A stretch of DNA of 64,000 bases from Rhododendron vialii (Eukaryota; Streptophyta; Magnoliopsida; Ericales; Ericaceae), in the NCBI RefSeq assembly GCF_030253575.1, contig NC_080567.1, positions 37,415,501-37,479,500 on the forward strand, given 5' to 3'. Below the pieces are notes generated by a model. That model saw only the letters and a list, made by a program, of their open reading frames with translations. It was not told the DNA's origin and made no database searches. The translations under genes were made by a program, and so were the position numbers. The stretch's first letter is position 1; each line of letters starts with the position of its first letter. Shown one piece after another: positions 44,965-56,165 of the stretch.

Positions 44965-45140
44965 AGAACAACATGCGTGTTAGGCCAATTTGGGCTGTCC
45001 ATGCTCGGTAATAAACGGCTCATATTGCATAACAGCAGAACAACAATGGATGGTCGAGAGCTGTTCGATCGAGATGCAATCTGAGCCATCCATTGCCGAG
45101 CATGAATCACCTAGATTGGCCCAACACACGTGCTGTCCCC
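44965..45140. mobile_element. Hairpin MITE-like element, copy of 10286-10466
   Basis: Arms ACAACATGCGTGTTAGGCCA..ATTGCAT and ATGCAATCTGAGCC..TTGGCCCAACAC. Confidence 0.6.
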
Positions 45141-45310
45141 TTAGCAGGCACCCTAGAAAAGATAGTTTAAGAAAAAAATATCGATGTGAATTTTTTTGAT
45201 TCCGTGCATTGAACAAATATTAAATCAAATTAAATTTTTTCAAAAAATATTAAATCTAACTAATTTGTAACAAAAAAAAATCAAACTAATTTGTAACAAA
45301 AAAAAAATCA

Positions 45311-45390
45311 AACATTGTACCTGTTTAATGCGTGGGATAAAAAATAATATTGATTTTGTTCGATCCCATGTATCTAACGGGTACAACGCT
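45311..45390. mobile_element. Small inverted-repeat element, third family member
   Basis: AACATTGTACCTGTTTAATG / CGTGGGAT is inverted as ATCCCATGTATCTAACGGGT / ACAACGCT. The site is absent from the copy at 10.5 kb, so this ~260-bp stretch (45170-45440) was gained here or lost there. Confidence 0.5.
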
Positions 45391-45506
45391 AGTGATAAAA
45401 AATATAGTTTATATTTTTTTGGTCTCATGTTTAATGAATTTGGAGTACCACGTGACGAGACTCCTGCTGGGCATAGAATAATTTTTCCTAACTCCCCCCT
45501 TCCACG

Positions 45507-45509
<3 letters not shown>

Positions 45510-45562
<53 letters not shown>
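45510..45562. repeat. (CT)n microsatellite
   Basis: Paralog of 10547-10598. Confidence 0.9.
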
Positions 45563-45564
<2 letters not shown>

Positions 45565-45834
45565 CGTTTTTTTCTCTCTTTCATTTTTTTGTTAAAAAAA
45601 AATTTCAAACTTCTAGGAATTTAGGATTGAGAGGCTTTTGGCTTCAACTACATTTCTGTAGTATAAATAGATTGATAGATAGATTGTGGAAGTTGACAAT
45701 GGCTTTAACAAAATGCAAGGTGAAGTAAGGTCTAGCAGTGAAACACAAGAACCAATGACCTCTGGAGTTTTTGTTTTTGTTTTTTTTTTTGGTCAAGAAT
45801 TATGGAGTTCATAGCTAAAACATTTTGCTCTTTT

Positions 45835-46300
45835 GAGCACGCTGGCATGGAATTCTGTGGTACATTACATCAAAAGACAAAAAAGTGAATGCTCCCAAGG
45901 AGCAATACAAATGCGCCTGAGGCGCAATCACGAAATGAGAGAAAATGTGGATGAGCCGGGGCGTAGTTTACATGCGCCTGGGGCGCACCCGAATTGCGCC
46001 TCATGTGATGCAACAAATATTTTTATTTTGTGTTCTACTGAGTTTTTCTAGTCCAAATTGGCAGGGGACTAAAAAAGGCAATACTTTAAGCATTATAAGG
46101 TTTGTTAAAGCATAAGAAAGGCACAAGAAGTCCGTACAAAGTGATTCCATGAATTCCATCCATGAAGATTTCATTGACAGATATTTTTATTTGCAGGTAT
46201 ATACATGATTCAAAAGTTTAGAAATGGTTGAAATATGCAAGTAAAAATATGTGGTTCTTCGACCTCGGGGCAATGTGCTCGTGATTTTCATAGAGCTCTA
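45835..46300 (+). repeat. R1 repeat, copy 9
   Basis: Paralog of 11155-11575. It includes TGCGCCTGAGGCGCAATC at about 45912 and the leader ending TTCATTGACAGATA. Confidence 0.75.
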
Positions 46301-46597
46301 TCTTGGACCTAAAAAAGTGATCAAAATTTTGTATTTTTGAGGTTCTGAAAATCATAACTACAAGAAAACTACTCACAAAATGAACTGACTGAGAGTTTTC
46401 TGTTTTTTTGTGGTCGGTTTGTATTTTTTTCCTGGGTAAGTCAAAATTCATGAAAACCAAAACCAAGTTATAAAAACTACAGAGTTTAGAACAAACCCAC
46501 CAAAACAAACTGATAGGGAAAGAGACCTTAGCCTAGCAACTAAACGGATTTGGTTCTAGACACGAAATAGCAGAAACCTTTGAACTTGGTTTGGGTG

Positions 46598-46795
46598 TGG
46601 TGCGCCAGGCCAAGGCAGTAGTGCAACACCAAGGCAACGTATGAGAGGCCCTAGCCAGTAGCGATCTACTGCAGGTGACCCTCCCGGTCAAAAAATTAAT
46701 TTAATAAAGAGTGAGCCGACGGCCCACATATTAGATATTAAACTAATAAGAATAGATACTACACTTGATCTTAGCCAGAAGACCAAGAAAGGCTC
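46598..46795 (-). ncRNA. U2: U2 spliceosomal snRNA, copy 3 (5' end damaged)
   Basis: Paralog of copy 1. The minus strand keeps GGCTAAGATCAAGTGTAGTA, TCTATTCTTATTAGTTTAAT, the Sm run AATTAATTTTTTGACCGGG and the 3' stem-loops. The start reads GCCTTTCTTGGTC, lacking the ATA of ATACC and mispairing stem I. The 3' box is at 46580-46593. It may be a pseudogene although the promoter is kept. Confidence 0.75.
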
Positions 46796-46812
46796 TTCTC
46801 TTGGCTTGCTTA

Positions 46813-46863
46813 TTTTATAGTTGCGTTTTCTCCCCTCGTTTTTTTGCTTAGGCGATGTTGGAA
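46813..46863 (-). promoter_or_regulatory. USE + TATA of U2 copy 3
   Basis: USE TTCCAACATCG (46853-46863, minus) with one inner change from the consensus core. TATAAAA at 46813-46819. Gap 33 bp. Confidence 0.75.
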
Positions 46864-47309
46864 ACAAACTCCATTATAACAAACTGGGTTTTGCTGCCTT
46901 TGCACATTCTTCTTGGTTTGTGTCGTCTGTTCCACTCGGTTGTTTGAAGCCTTTGAGCACTTCGTGAATCCGTGTGTCCCAATTACATCAATGTAGTAAC
47001 TGCTGAGTTTATTGAGTATCAAATTGCTTAGGATAAAAACCCACCCTCTAAATTAGCCCCGTAGATAGCTACAGGTTTTCCATTGTTTATGAGGGGTCAA
47101 GGTTGAACGACTTGCTACTCTCTTTTTTCTTCCTTCTCTAAAAACATGACGATCAAGATATTTCGATAATGAGCGCCAGGTGATCAAGATATTTCGATAA
47201 TGAGAGCTAGGTGTTCAACCATGGCTAAATTAGCCTCGAATGAGAAGCCTGGCTAGGTGTTCGACCATGGCTAAATACTTTCTCAAGTTCTTTCTTTCAG
47301 CAACCGTCT

Positions 47310-47800
47310 AGGGAAAGTCTCTAGACATACATAGGGAGCCGAACTTGCAGAATCCTTGTTGACATCAAATCATCTATGTCTCATGGTCGTGTACTGCGTT
47401 GATGATCAAAACCAAACACTCTCACTTGAATGGAGAGAAACTTATAATAGGATCATACGCAATAACATTACAAAAAACTCACTTGAGGAGCACCCCTCTG
47501 AACTCGACTCCCTCAGGTTATCTCTCACCCTCACCACAAGTCTTGCCTTGGGTGAATCCTGATGATGAATCGGCTTCTGATTATTTAATGAAGTGTGGAG
47601 AGCTCAATGAATCTCGTGGGCACCCTTACAGAATTAATGAACGAGTACCCTAGAACTGGGGATGGGTGCCTTAAATGGAACTTAGGATGTACAAAAATGT
47701 ACTTTAGCCTTTGTCGCTTTGATGATCTTTGAATCGCTCTACCTTCGACCAACTTTACATAAATCAAACTTTATTATTTTAACTGTTCATTTCCAACATC
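47310..47800. repeat. Copy of the 12500-12984 block
   Basis: Matches 12500-12984. Just before it, at 47155-47270, a short stretch (GATCAAGATATTTCGATAATG, later CTAGGTGTTCAACCATGGC) is repeated twice. Confidence 0.6.
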
Positions 47801-48420
47801 TTTTAATATAGTGAAATCCTTATTTATTGTTATATAATTGGTCTTAATCCGATTTAAAATGAAAACAGTACGAGCGTTTTATTGAAATAATTTTTTTCCC
47901 GACCAATTGAGGGGAAAATGGTCATGTATTTTGATGTACAAATTATTTTCATCGAAATAAATTCTGTAGGAAACTAGATTGGACAAGCTTTCTAACGGTT
48001 CAAACCACGACCAAATTGGAGTTCGGGAGTGTCTGGGGCAAGTCGGCAAAGTTGGGACATGTTGCGCAATGTTCAAGATGCGCCCGGGGCGCATTTCAAT
48101 GCGCCTGGGCGCGAAGGATTGCGCCTGGGACGCATTAATGTTGCTCAAACTTTGCGGATTTGTCCCGGACACCCCCGAGCTCCAATTTGCGCGTAGTTTG
48201 AACCGTTAGAAAGCTTGTCCAATTTACTTTCTATCTCAAGTAGTTTGGATAAAAAATCATTTATACATCAAGGGAAGTGACCATTTTACCCTCGATGGGT
48301 CAAAATATGATTCATTCTGGTATAACGCGTGTTTGTTTCTCATTTTAAATTGGATCACAATCCATTTTATATCAATAAATAGAGTTTTTAAAGTACTAAA
48401 AGATGGCAGAATCCAGCCAT
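47800..48420. repeat. R2 foldback repeat, copy 4
   Basis: Both arms complete. Tip at 48075-48135 with GATGCGCCCGGGGCGCAT, TGCGCCTGGGCGCG and TTGCGCCTGGGACGCAT. Confidence 0.75.
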
Positions 48421-49384
48421 ACAAATATTTGCGTTTCATTCATGAAAACTGGATAGAAACAATATAACTATAAAAATCGTTGAAGCCACTAAGGCTAAAA
48501 CACGTTCTCCGTTCGATTTGGTAATCAAATTACTATTCCAAGGTATTTCTTATTTTATTAAGTGTTTCACAGTGTTCATAGAGTATCCAAACTTCATCAA
48601 AGCGTAGGAAAAATCATTTCATCATTGAAATTCGCCTAAAGTAGGGCTTAAATATTTTCAAATTCAAATTTGTGTGTCTTGCTAAAACAACAGACGCAAC
48701 AAAAATTGAGAATATTTCCAAAAGAGAACACCGAAAAGGATTGGCTGTATTTTCTATATTCAGTCTACTGCCACCAATTACAACTATGATGTTTATAGAG
48801 TGCCGCCACAACGGATTCCTAACATTCTCTATTCAGGAAAATATTCTGCGTACATGTTCTACTTCTAGACACTCTCTGCATTGGGAATGATTCTCTAACA
48901 ATGAGTACTACTTATTTCAACCCATTCCTCATTGAATCTCTAAAAATCACATATGGGTATGCAAATAGCTGGGAATATGGGATGGAGAAAAAGGAACAGA
49001 AAACACTTTGAGATTAAATAGCTCCTTCATCTCCTCTTTGAGAACAACACAAAAGGAAAAACAAAACACTTGCTCGAACTTCTTCAAGGTTTGGTTCTGC
49101 AATTATCTGCACATCGTGATCATATATTTCTCAGAGTATTTGAGTGTTGGGCAATAATCGGTTCGTAAAGTTTTGCTTCACTGTAAAAATTTGGACTTAG
49201 AGATCATTGTATTTCGAGGAAATAACATCATCCAACCCGGTTTAGAAGGAGGTGTATCATTCATAAGGGAGAGCGCAGTTACACGTGGCTCAGCCAACCC
49301 CACAGGCTTTTCTAATATGTTTTGGTTAACTATTTGATTACTTTTACTGGTGTTATTATGCAATTCTTCTAGCATAAAATCCTA
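48421..49384. other. R2 flank, then anonymous DNA
   Basis: 48420-48850 matches 9336-9740. 48850-49384 shows no recognised element or gene. Confidence 0.45.
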
Positions 49385-49930
49385 CATAATCTGGCATAGA
49401 ATATAAAAAATTTCAACTGTAACAAATTGACATGACATGTTGATGTGCCCTGGCACAAATGCGCCTGGGGCACACTCAAATGGCACCTGAGGCGGATGTG
49501 ATGCAGCAAATATTTTTAATCTATTTTTTTATTGAATTTTTCTAGTCCGAATTGGGAGGAGTAAAAAAAGGCAATCTTTATAAGGATTGTTAAAGCATAA
49601 GAGAGGCACACAAGAAGCCCGTACAAAGTGATTCCATGAGTTCCATTCATGAAGATTTCATTGACATATTTTTTGGTTTTCAGGTGTGCGTGTGTGTATA
49701 TATATTCACACACGCAATTCAAAAGTTTAGAAATGGTTGAAATATGCAAGTAATCTGTGGTTCTTGGACATGGGGGCACTGTGCTCGTGATTCTCATGAT
49801 GCCTCTATCTTGGGCCTAAAAAAAGCTATCAAAGAACTGTAAGAAAACTACTCACAAAATGAACTGACCGAGAGTTCTTCGTATTTGGAGTCGGTTTGTA
49901 TTTTTTTTTTTTTTGCGTAAGTTAAATTCA
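49385..49930 (+). repeat. R1 repeat, copy 10 (right end at the organelle insert)
   Basis: GCGCC units at 49440-49500, leader, then the segment seen at 46300-46450. The match with 46450 ends at AAATTCA (49930), where high-GC DNA starts. Confidence 0.7.
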
Positions 49931-50689
49931 CTGATTTCGGTAAGACTTGATCTGAATCGTAGTTCACATTCAAGTCGGTTCAGTGAGGGCGACCGCGAAA
50001 GTCACCGAATTAAGCTCCTTCCGTTTTTCCCATATTCAAAAAAGGCGTGGGAGGACGTTGCAGATGTCCAGGGCGGACACGACTTCTTCTAAGGCTAGAA
50101 GACCACTGGAAGACACCCGGGACCAGAGCATGTCGTGAAAGAAGCACACTGGGCGGGCGTGCTTCGACCGTGTCTCCGGGGCATAGTTGAATGTAGATAT
50201 CATGAACGCGAGGTGCAGTATACCAGGCCGAGAAACCCGGGCAACCACTCCCCTATGTGCCAATCGCTAGCGCATCCAGGGCCCCGGCGCCCAGCTCAGC
50301 TGGAGAGGCCTAGCCTGATCTGAGAAGTGCGTCTTCGGTTTGGATAGACTTCATTCAAGAACGCCGTCGCCCCTGGAATCAATAAGAAAACAAGTGCTAT
50401 ACGATACGCCTTGCCATTAGTTAGCTTCTTGTCTAAATTCCTTTGGGGTCCAGCTCCCCGGACAGGGAGAATGACGTCATTTAGCCGAGACGTTGATTTA
50501 AGTTCCTTGGGTCTGTTGCGTGAAGCTGATCTGGAGGATCTTTGGTAAGCATTGAATCCCCCGCTTCTGAGGCGGCTAATGCCGATGTGTCAGACTGGTG
50601 ACGTGGCAGAAAAGTAGAAGATTTTTCTGTGTTAAACCGGTGTGTCATGGTAGTCCTAACTATTCTATATCGAGAGTTGAGAAAGAGGG
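49931..50689. other. Probable mitochondrial DNA insert (NUMT), left part
   Basis: About 50% or more GC, against roughly 35% around it, with none of the local repeats. Text such as GGGCCCCGGCGCCCAGCTC and GGGTCCAGCTCCCCGGACAG looks like plant mitochondrial intergenic DNA. It is precisely inserted: the local repeat stops at 49930 and resumes at 55725. Short frames here (50135-50323, 50036-50263) are not assigned. Bacterial or other organelle origin is not excluded; the mitochondrial call is recall, not a search. Confidence 0.55.
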
Positions 50690-51289
50690 TGTAACGCCCC
50701 GAATTTTGGGTACGTTAAAAAGACAATTTCATTTAAAACCTCAAAATAGAGTCATAATTTATTGATAACCTCAAAATAGAGTCTGGCTCTTCTTACAACA
50801 AATACTCTCACAAGAGTTCAATATTTACACAAATGAAGGGGTTCTAAGATTCCTATCTACAGCTCCTCCTTCTTCTCCATCCTAGCCAGCTCCTCAGCTC
50901 CAAAAGTCTCCACGGTGATCTGCTTACCCTGATCATCTACGAAATCTGACACATTATACCGGCGTCGCCACCCATATAATATGTCAGGGTCACCAAAAAG
51001 GCAACACCGTGAGCTACAAAGCTCAGCAGAGTAATCCTTACCCACTAACCCATAACTTAAAACAACAGGAAATAATAACACATCGATTTCCACATGATAC
51101 ATATATACGCAGTTAATCATTTACACATCCACATTCATTAATCATCTATCGTTGGTGTCCAAGATTTCCAGGCTTCTCCTACGTGACTCATCGTAGACCA
51201 TGTCAACATTTTCACATACCAATTCATCTTTCAAAAATCATTTGTTTAACTCACACAATATTGCATTGGCTCCGTACCGCGGATAACCA

Positions 51290-52480
51290 AGCTACACACC
51301 CAACCTCACAATGGTTCCGTTTTTCCCGGATCCCATTGGAACACACACAAAACACACTCCACACAATGGGCTACCACGTCCGGCCACATTGCGGTTTCCA
51401 AAATTTGTTTTTAACACACCCAACCTCGGTTCCGCCGCGCCGGTCTCCCGAGTATCCTCACAATGGTTCCGCCGCGCCGGGTTCCCATTGGCACACAATT
51501 GCATTGGCTCCTCTCCGCGGATAACCAAGCCATACCTCACCATGGTTCCGCCGGTCCGGGTTCCCATGGGAACGCACACAACCTCACAATGGTTCCGCTA
51601 TTTCCGGATTCCCATTGGAACACACACAACCTCACAATGGTTCCGCTATTCCGGATCTCCATTGGAACACAACACACACAACCTCACAATGGTTCCGCTA
51701 TTCCGGATCTCCATTGGAACACACACAACCTCACAATGGTTCCGCTTTTCCCGGATTCCCATTGGAACACACACAACCTCACAATGGTTCCGCTTTTCCC
51801 GGATTCCCATTGGAACACACACAACCTCACAATGGTTCCGCTTTTCCCGGATTCCCATTGGAACACACACAAAACACACACCACACAATGGGCTACCACG
51901 TCCGGCCACATTGTGGTTTCCAAAATTTGTTTTTAACACACCCAACCTCGGTTCCGCCGCGCCGGTCTCCCGAGTATCCTCACAATGGTTCCGCCGCGCC
52001 GGGTTCCCATTGGCACACAATTGCATTGGCTCCTCTCCGCGGATAACCAAGCCATACCTCACCATGGTTCCGCCGGTCCGGGTTCCCATGGAAACGCACA
52101 CAACCTCACAATGGTTCCGCTATTTCGGATCTCCATTGGAACACACACAACCTCACAATGGTTCCGCTTTTCCCGGATTCCCATTGGAACACACACAACC
52201 TCACAATGGTTCCGCTATTCCGGATCTCCATTGGAACACACACAACCTCACAATGGTTCCGCTTTTCCCGGATTCCCATTGGAACACACACAACCTCACA
52301 ATGGTTCCGCTATTCCGGATCTCCATTGGAACACACACAACCTCACAATGGTTCCGCTATTCCGGATCTCCATTGGAACACACACAACCTCACAATGGTT
52401 CCGCTATTTCGGATCTCCATTGGAACACACACAACCTCACAATGGTTCCGCTTTTCCCAGATTCCCATTGGAACGCACAC
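51290..52480. repeat. Tandem array of 47/48-bp units in a 522-bp higher-order repeat
   Basis: The unit is CCTCACAATGGTTCCGCTAT.. with two variants (47 bp with TCCGGATCTCC, 48 bp with CCCGGATTCCC). A 522-bp block from 51361 returns at 51883, including GGCTCCTCTCCGCGGATAAC. The array lacks stops in several frames and so makes a spurious 493-codon frame. Confidence 0.92.
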
Positions 52481-52489
52481 AAAACACAC

Positions 52490-52675
52490 ACCACACAATG
52501 GGCTACCACGTCCGGCCACATTGTGGTTTTCACAATCCACGCAATGGGCTACCAAGTCCGGCCACATTACGAGTTTTCATACACACAACGGGCTACCAAG
52601 TCCGGCCACGTTGCGGTTTTCAAAATCCACACGATGGGCTACCACGTCCGGCCACATCGCGGTTTCCAAAACATT
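52490..52675. repeat. Second tandem array, ~45-60-bp units
   Basis: Four units around AATGGGCTACCACGTCCGGC / CACATTG. Single units also occur within the 522-bp blocks at 51363 and 51885. Confidence 0.85.
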
Positions 52676-53496
52676 TCAACCTTTTCAAATGTTTCTTTTA
52701 CGCACGCACACAACTCACATAATGCCACCCAAAACCGGTCATTATGTTGTTTCAAAATATTTCCTTCCTCGGAAAACATTTCCTTTCATTAATCACACCC
52801 TATGTGTCATGTTTCTACATTCTTGGTTCTCGTGTCTCATTTACATTCAAAGACTCCGCGGTAGGACACGTATCTTTCTAACAAGATCATCCAATTCTAT
52901 ATTACTTTAACACGCTCAATCACTACTTATAGCATAACGCCACATATACGGACGCCTTTGGAGTGTATCACTTATGCTTTATTCAAAGCACAACGCCACA
53001 TGTACGGACGTCTTTGGAGTGAAATCACTTATGCTTTATCACATACCACAAGTAATACAAGCAACTCATATACGCATGTTCATAACTATCTTAAAGATCA
53101 AAATACGATTACTTCTAATCAAACGATAAGTACGTAAGGATGAACTACATATAATTAGGAGTAGTAGATAGGGATAATCTACCGTTCTTCTTGGCGGTAG
53201 TCGGCTACGGAAAGTACGTCGGTGGTCGGGCGGAGTAACTTCCTACGGTAGGCCTCCGGTAGCTTCGAAAGAGAAAGGTTTCTCTCGAAACTTCTACTTG
53301 ACTATTACTACTACTACTTTTGGATCGAGAGGGTGGTCGAGTGGCGGCTTAGTGGCGGCCTAAGTTGAGTTTCTTGAAGAACTCAAGAAGGACTCAAGAA
53401 CAAGAAGAACAAAAGGAAGAACAAAGAAAGAACAAGGAAATTCTAGAGAGAGAAGTTGCTAGGTGAAGGTGTGTGTTCAATGCTTGGAATGGGGTC

Positions 53497-53505
53497 CTAT
53501 TTATA
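53497..53505 (-). promoter_or_regulatory. TATA box of the giant LTR
   Basis: TATAAATAG on the minus strand within CCTATAAATAGGACCCC, the best core promoter in the LTR. Confidence 0.55.
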
Positions 53506-53858
53506 GGAAAAATCTTGGCTCCCTCTCCTCTCTCAAGGCCGGCCCCCCTCTCTCTCACCATACCTCACACTTTGACACTTGTCAAGCACTCATGGAAGGT
53601 CAAAGTCTAAACCCTAGGTTTGCATGGCTAGGTTAGGTTAAAAGGTAGGCTTGCATGGCTAGATTGTACCAAGGATGGGATTTATGGAAGATTTGTTTGG
53701 AGATTTGGAGACAAGAGTACAAGATTTTGTGCTAAACAAATATAGAAGTACAATGGAGGTTAATGGAGGGCTAGTTCCTTAGCTAGGAAGGAAGATTCAC
53801 CAAGGATTTGAAAGATGTAGGAAAGTCAAGTCAAGGTACAACCCATCTTCTTCTCTCC

Positions 53859-53860
<2 letters not shown>

Positions 53861-53932
<72 letters not shown>

Positions 53933-53954
53933 GTCTCTCTCCCTCTCTCTCTCG

Positions 53955-54003
<49 letters not shown>
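53861..54003. repeat. Interrupted (CT)n microsatellite
   Basis: About 140 bp of CT with a short break (GGGTCTCTCTCC..CGGCAAT). It produces long artefact frames in both directions. Confidence 0.95.
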
Positions 54004-54007
<4 letters not shown>

Positions 54008-54329
54008 AGTACATACACACACACACATATATATAGATATATAACAAGAAAGAATAAGGAAGTACAAAGTACAAAGATTCTCAAAATCAAATACCCAATA
54101 AAGAAATCCAATTAGGCACATGCCACAAAAAATAAATAAACTAGGGTACTTTGTAATCTAGGAAGATCAACTCCCCAATAAATAAATCCAATTGGGTACA
54201 AAACCCCAATACAAAATAATAACAAAGTACTTAGGAGAATATTAGGCTTTAAAGGCTACAAGGCTACTAAGTACTTTTGTACTAAAATAAAAATACTTCA
54301 TCACATGGGTTTTTAAGAAAAAGACTAGT

Positions 54330-55260
54330 TTAATAGATTCATGTACTTGGTTGAAAGTATAAGGCTATTACCCAATGGATAATAAAATCCCTAACGGTTA
54401 ATAACCAAAGGATAATAAGGTAAGAGTACTTTAAATATTAAACTAAGTCTTTGAAAAAGACTACATGTCCTTTTTATTATTACACATGCTTATATATAAA
54501 TGTACTTACCAAATAAAATAAAGGAAAGGCTTTTGTCTAATGGGTAAAGATTACCCTAACAATCATTGTCCAATGGACAATAGTTACTAGGGTACTTTTA
54601 TTGGAAAAATAATCAAAAGTACTTTTCAAAATAATTATAAAAGTCTATTCAAGTACTTTGCTCAAAACCCCTTTAATATAAAGAATTGGGTTTCTATTAT
54701 CCAATGGATAATAGTTCCCCTAACTTTTATTGTCCAATGGACAAAGAATAAAACCAAATTAATAAAAAGAAATAAATAAGTAATTTCTAGGGTTTGAAAA
54801 GTTTGACTAGTCACATCAACTTTATTGGAAGGTTCCCTAGTCACATCGGTACTTTATTTGGTCAAAAGTCTCTATTATCCAATGGTCACTAACTTCCCTA
54901 ACGGTTATTACCTAATGGATAATAGTTTCCCTTGCGGTTAATAACCATTGGACAAAAGAGTACAAGTACCTTTTATAAAAATAAAATTTTGAAAAGACTA
55001 CATGTACTTTTATAATAAAAAGTTTTATTATCCAATGGACAAAATTTACCCTTGCGGTTATTAACCAATGGATAATGGAGGGGTGGAAGAATCTCCAATA
55101 AACAAAGAATAAATGTACTTTGCACATGTTTTTATAAACCATTAAAATACTATATCTTGTACTTTACCAAAATATTTAAATGGAAGCCTATTGTCTAATG
55201 GATAAAGATTACCCTAACCATTATGGACCAATGGGTAATGGCAAAGGTTCAAAAGGTCCA
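54330..55260. repeat. Dispersed short repeats in the LTR U3
   Basis: The motif ATTATCCAATGGAYAATAGT, with CCCTAACGGTTATTAACC next to it, recurs about ten times in both orientations at irregular spacing. No coding content. Confidence 0.7.
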
Positions 55261-55499
55261 AAGGGTTCAAAAGGTCCCACTAGTAACTAGGTAAGTTGGT
55301 TGCTCGGTTCCTCCAAGTAGTCGGTTGGAAATTAACTAAATTGGTCACGTTGGATTTCTAGTCGAGAGCAAAATTTTAACTACGACGAAAATTAACAAGC
55401 AATCATATAGCAACTCAAGAGAAAATAAGTAATTCAAATAAAATTCAAATATTTAACAAAATTTTTTTACAGACCAAAATTCAGGGTCGTTACAGAGGG

Positions 55500-55724
55500 C
55501 TAAGCTCCCGTAAGGGCTTTCAGGGACTGGGGAAGACGGGTGGATTATAGAGCTAGGGACAAATCGAAGCTTTGTCCATTGGGATTGGGCATGGACGAGC
55601 CTCGACTGGGCCAGCATTGATGAAAAAATGACAAAAGAAAAACTTCTCCCATCGCATCATTAACCGGTGTAGGATTAAAGATCAGGTCCAGGATTCGAGT
55701 CAAATCGACCTTCCCTCTCATCTC
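55500..55724. other. Probable mitochondrial DNA insert (NUMT), right part
   Basis: Continues the high-GC DNA of 49931-50689 after the LTR (CTAAGCTCCCGTAAGGGC.., GGGACTGGGGAAGACGGGTG). At about 55725 the local repeat resumes AAAACCAAAACCAAGTTA, as at 46453. The two parts total about 984 bp. Confidence 0.55.
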
Positions 55725-55899
55725 AAAAACCAAAACCAAGTTACGAAAACAACAAAGTTCACAACTAGAAAACTAAGAGTCAAGCCAAAATACTGTGAGA
55801 CAAAATACTACTTCTCAATTACACGCATCTGCAGATGTCAAGCTAACTAATTTGGTTCTAGACACGAAGTAGCAGAAACCTTTGAACTTGGTTTGGTTG

Positions 55900-56140
55900 G
55901 AGTGCGCTAGGCCAAGGCAATAGTGCAACACCAAGGCAACACATGAGAGGTTCCAGCTAGTAATAGTGCAACACCAAGGCAACGCGTGAGAGGTCCCAGC
56001 TAGTAACAAGCTACTATAGTGGGCCCTCCCCCTCAAAAAATTAATTTTAAAAAGAGTGAGCTGATGGCCCACATATCAGATACTAAACTAATAAGAACAA
56101 ATACTACACTTGATCTTAGCCAGAAGGTCGAGAAAGGTAT
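55900..56140 (-). ncRNA. U2: U2 snRNA, copy 4 (internal 43-bp duplication)
   Basis: The minus strand starts ATACCTTTCTCGACC, then GGCTAAGATCAAGTGTAGTA, an Sm run AAAATTAATTTTTTGAGG, then 3' stem-loops. A 43-bp stretch of stem-loop III/IV is duplicated exactly in tandem (55919-55961, 55962-56004), making the RNA longer than normal. The 5' end and branch-site-pairing region are intact. The 3' box is at 55882-55895. It could be transcribed, but the extra loop may bar assembly. Confidence 0.75.
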
Positions 56141-56165
56141 GTCTTCTCTTCTCTTTGGCTACTTA

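Larger units (their letters stand above)
50690..55494 (-). mobile_element. Giant solo LTR, 4,805 bp, GAGGG target duplication
   Basis: Begins TGTAACGCCCCGAATTTTGG and ends CCAAAATTCAGGGTCGTTACA in reverse-complement symmetry (TG..CA). GAGGG flanks it at 50685-50689 and 55495-55499. No gag or pol domain lies inside, so it is a solo LTR. On the minus strand TATAAATAG at 53497-53505 is followed by a pyrimidine-rich leader-like region, suggesting minus orientation with U3 of about 2 kb and R-U5 of about 2.8 kb. LTRs this long are known in some Ty3/gypsy groups. The lineage is not determined. Confidence 0.85.

Noticed and set aside
7000..49900. Regularly spaced palindromes as a CRISPR array
   Set aside because: The DNA is plant nuclear, spacers are near-identical repeats and not unique, and no cas gene is present.
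49931..50689. Bacterial gene island or horizontal transfer
   Set aside because: High GC alone could suggest it, but no bacterial gene is readable, and the style fits plant mitochondrial intergenic DNA better.
51311..52792. 493-codon forward frame with repeated TTSQWFR / HNLTMVP text
   Set aside because: It is made by the 47/48-bp tandem array, which lacks stops in several frames at once. Overlapping frames of similar kind exist on both strands.
53797..54121. Long frames of ER/RE or SL repeats
   Set aside because: Direct translation of the (CT)n microsatellite; the same applies at 10355-10627 and 45240-45624.
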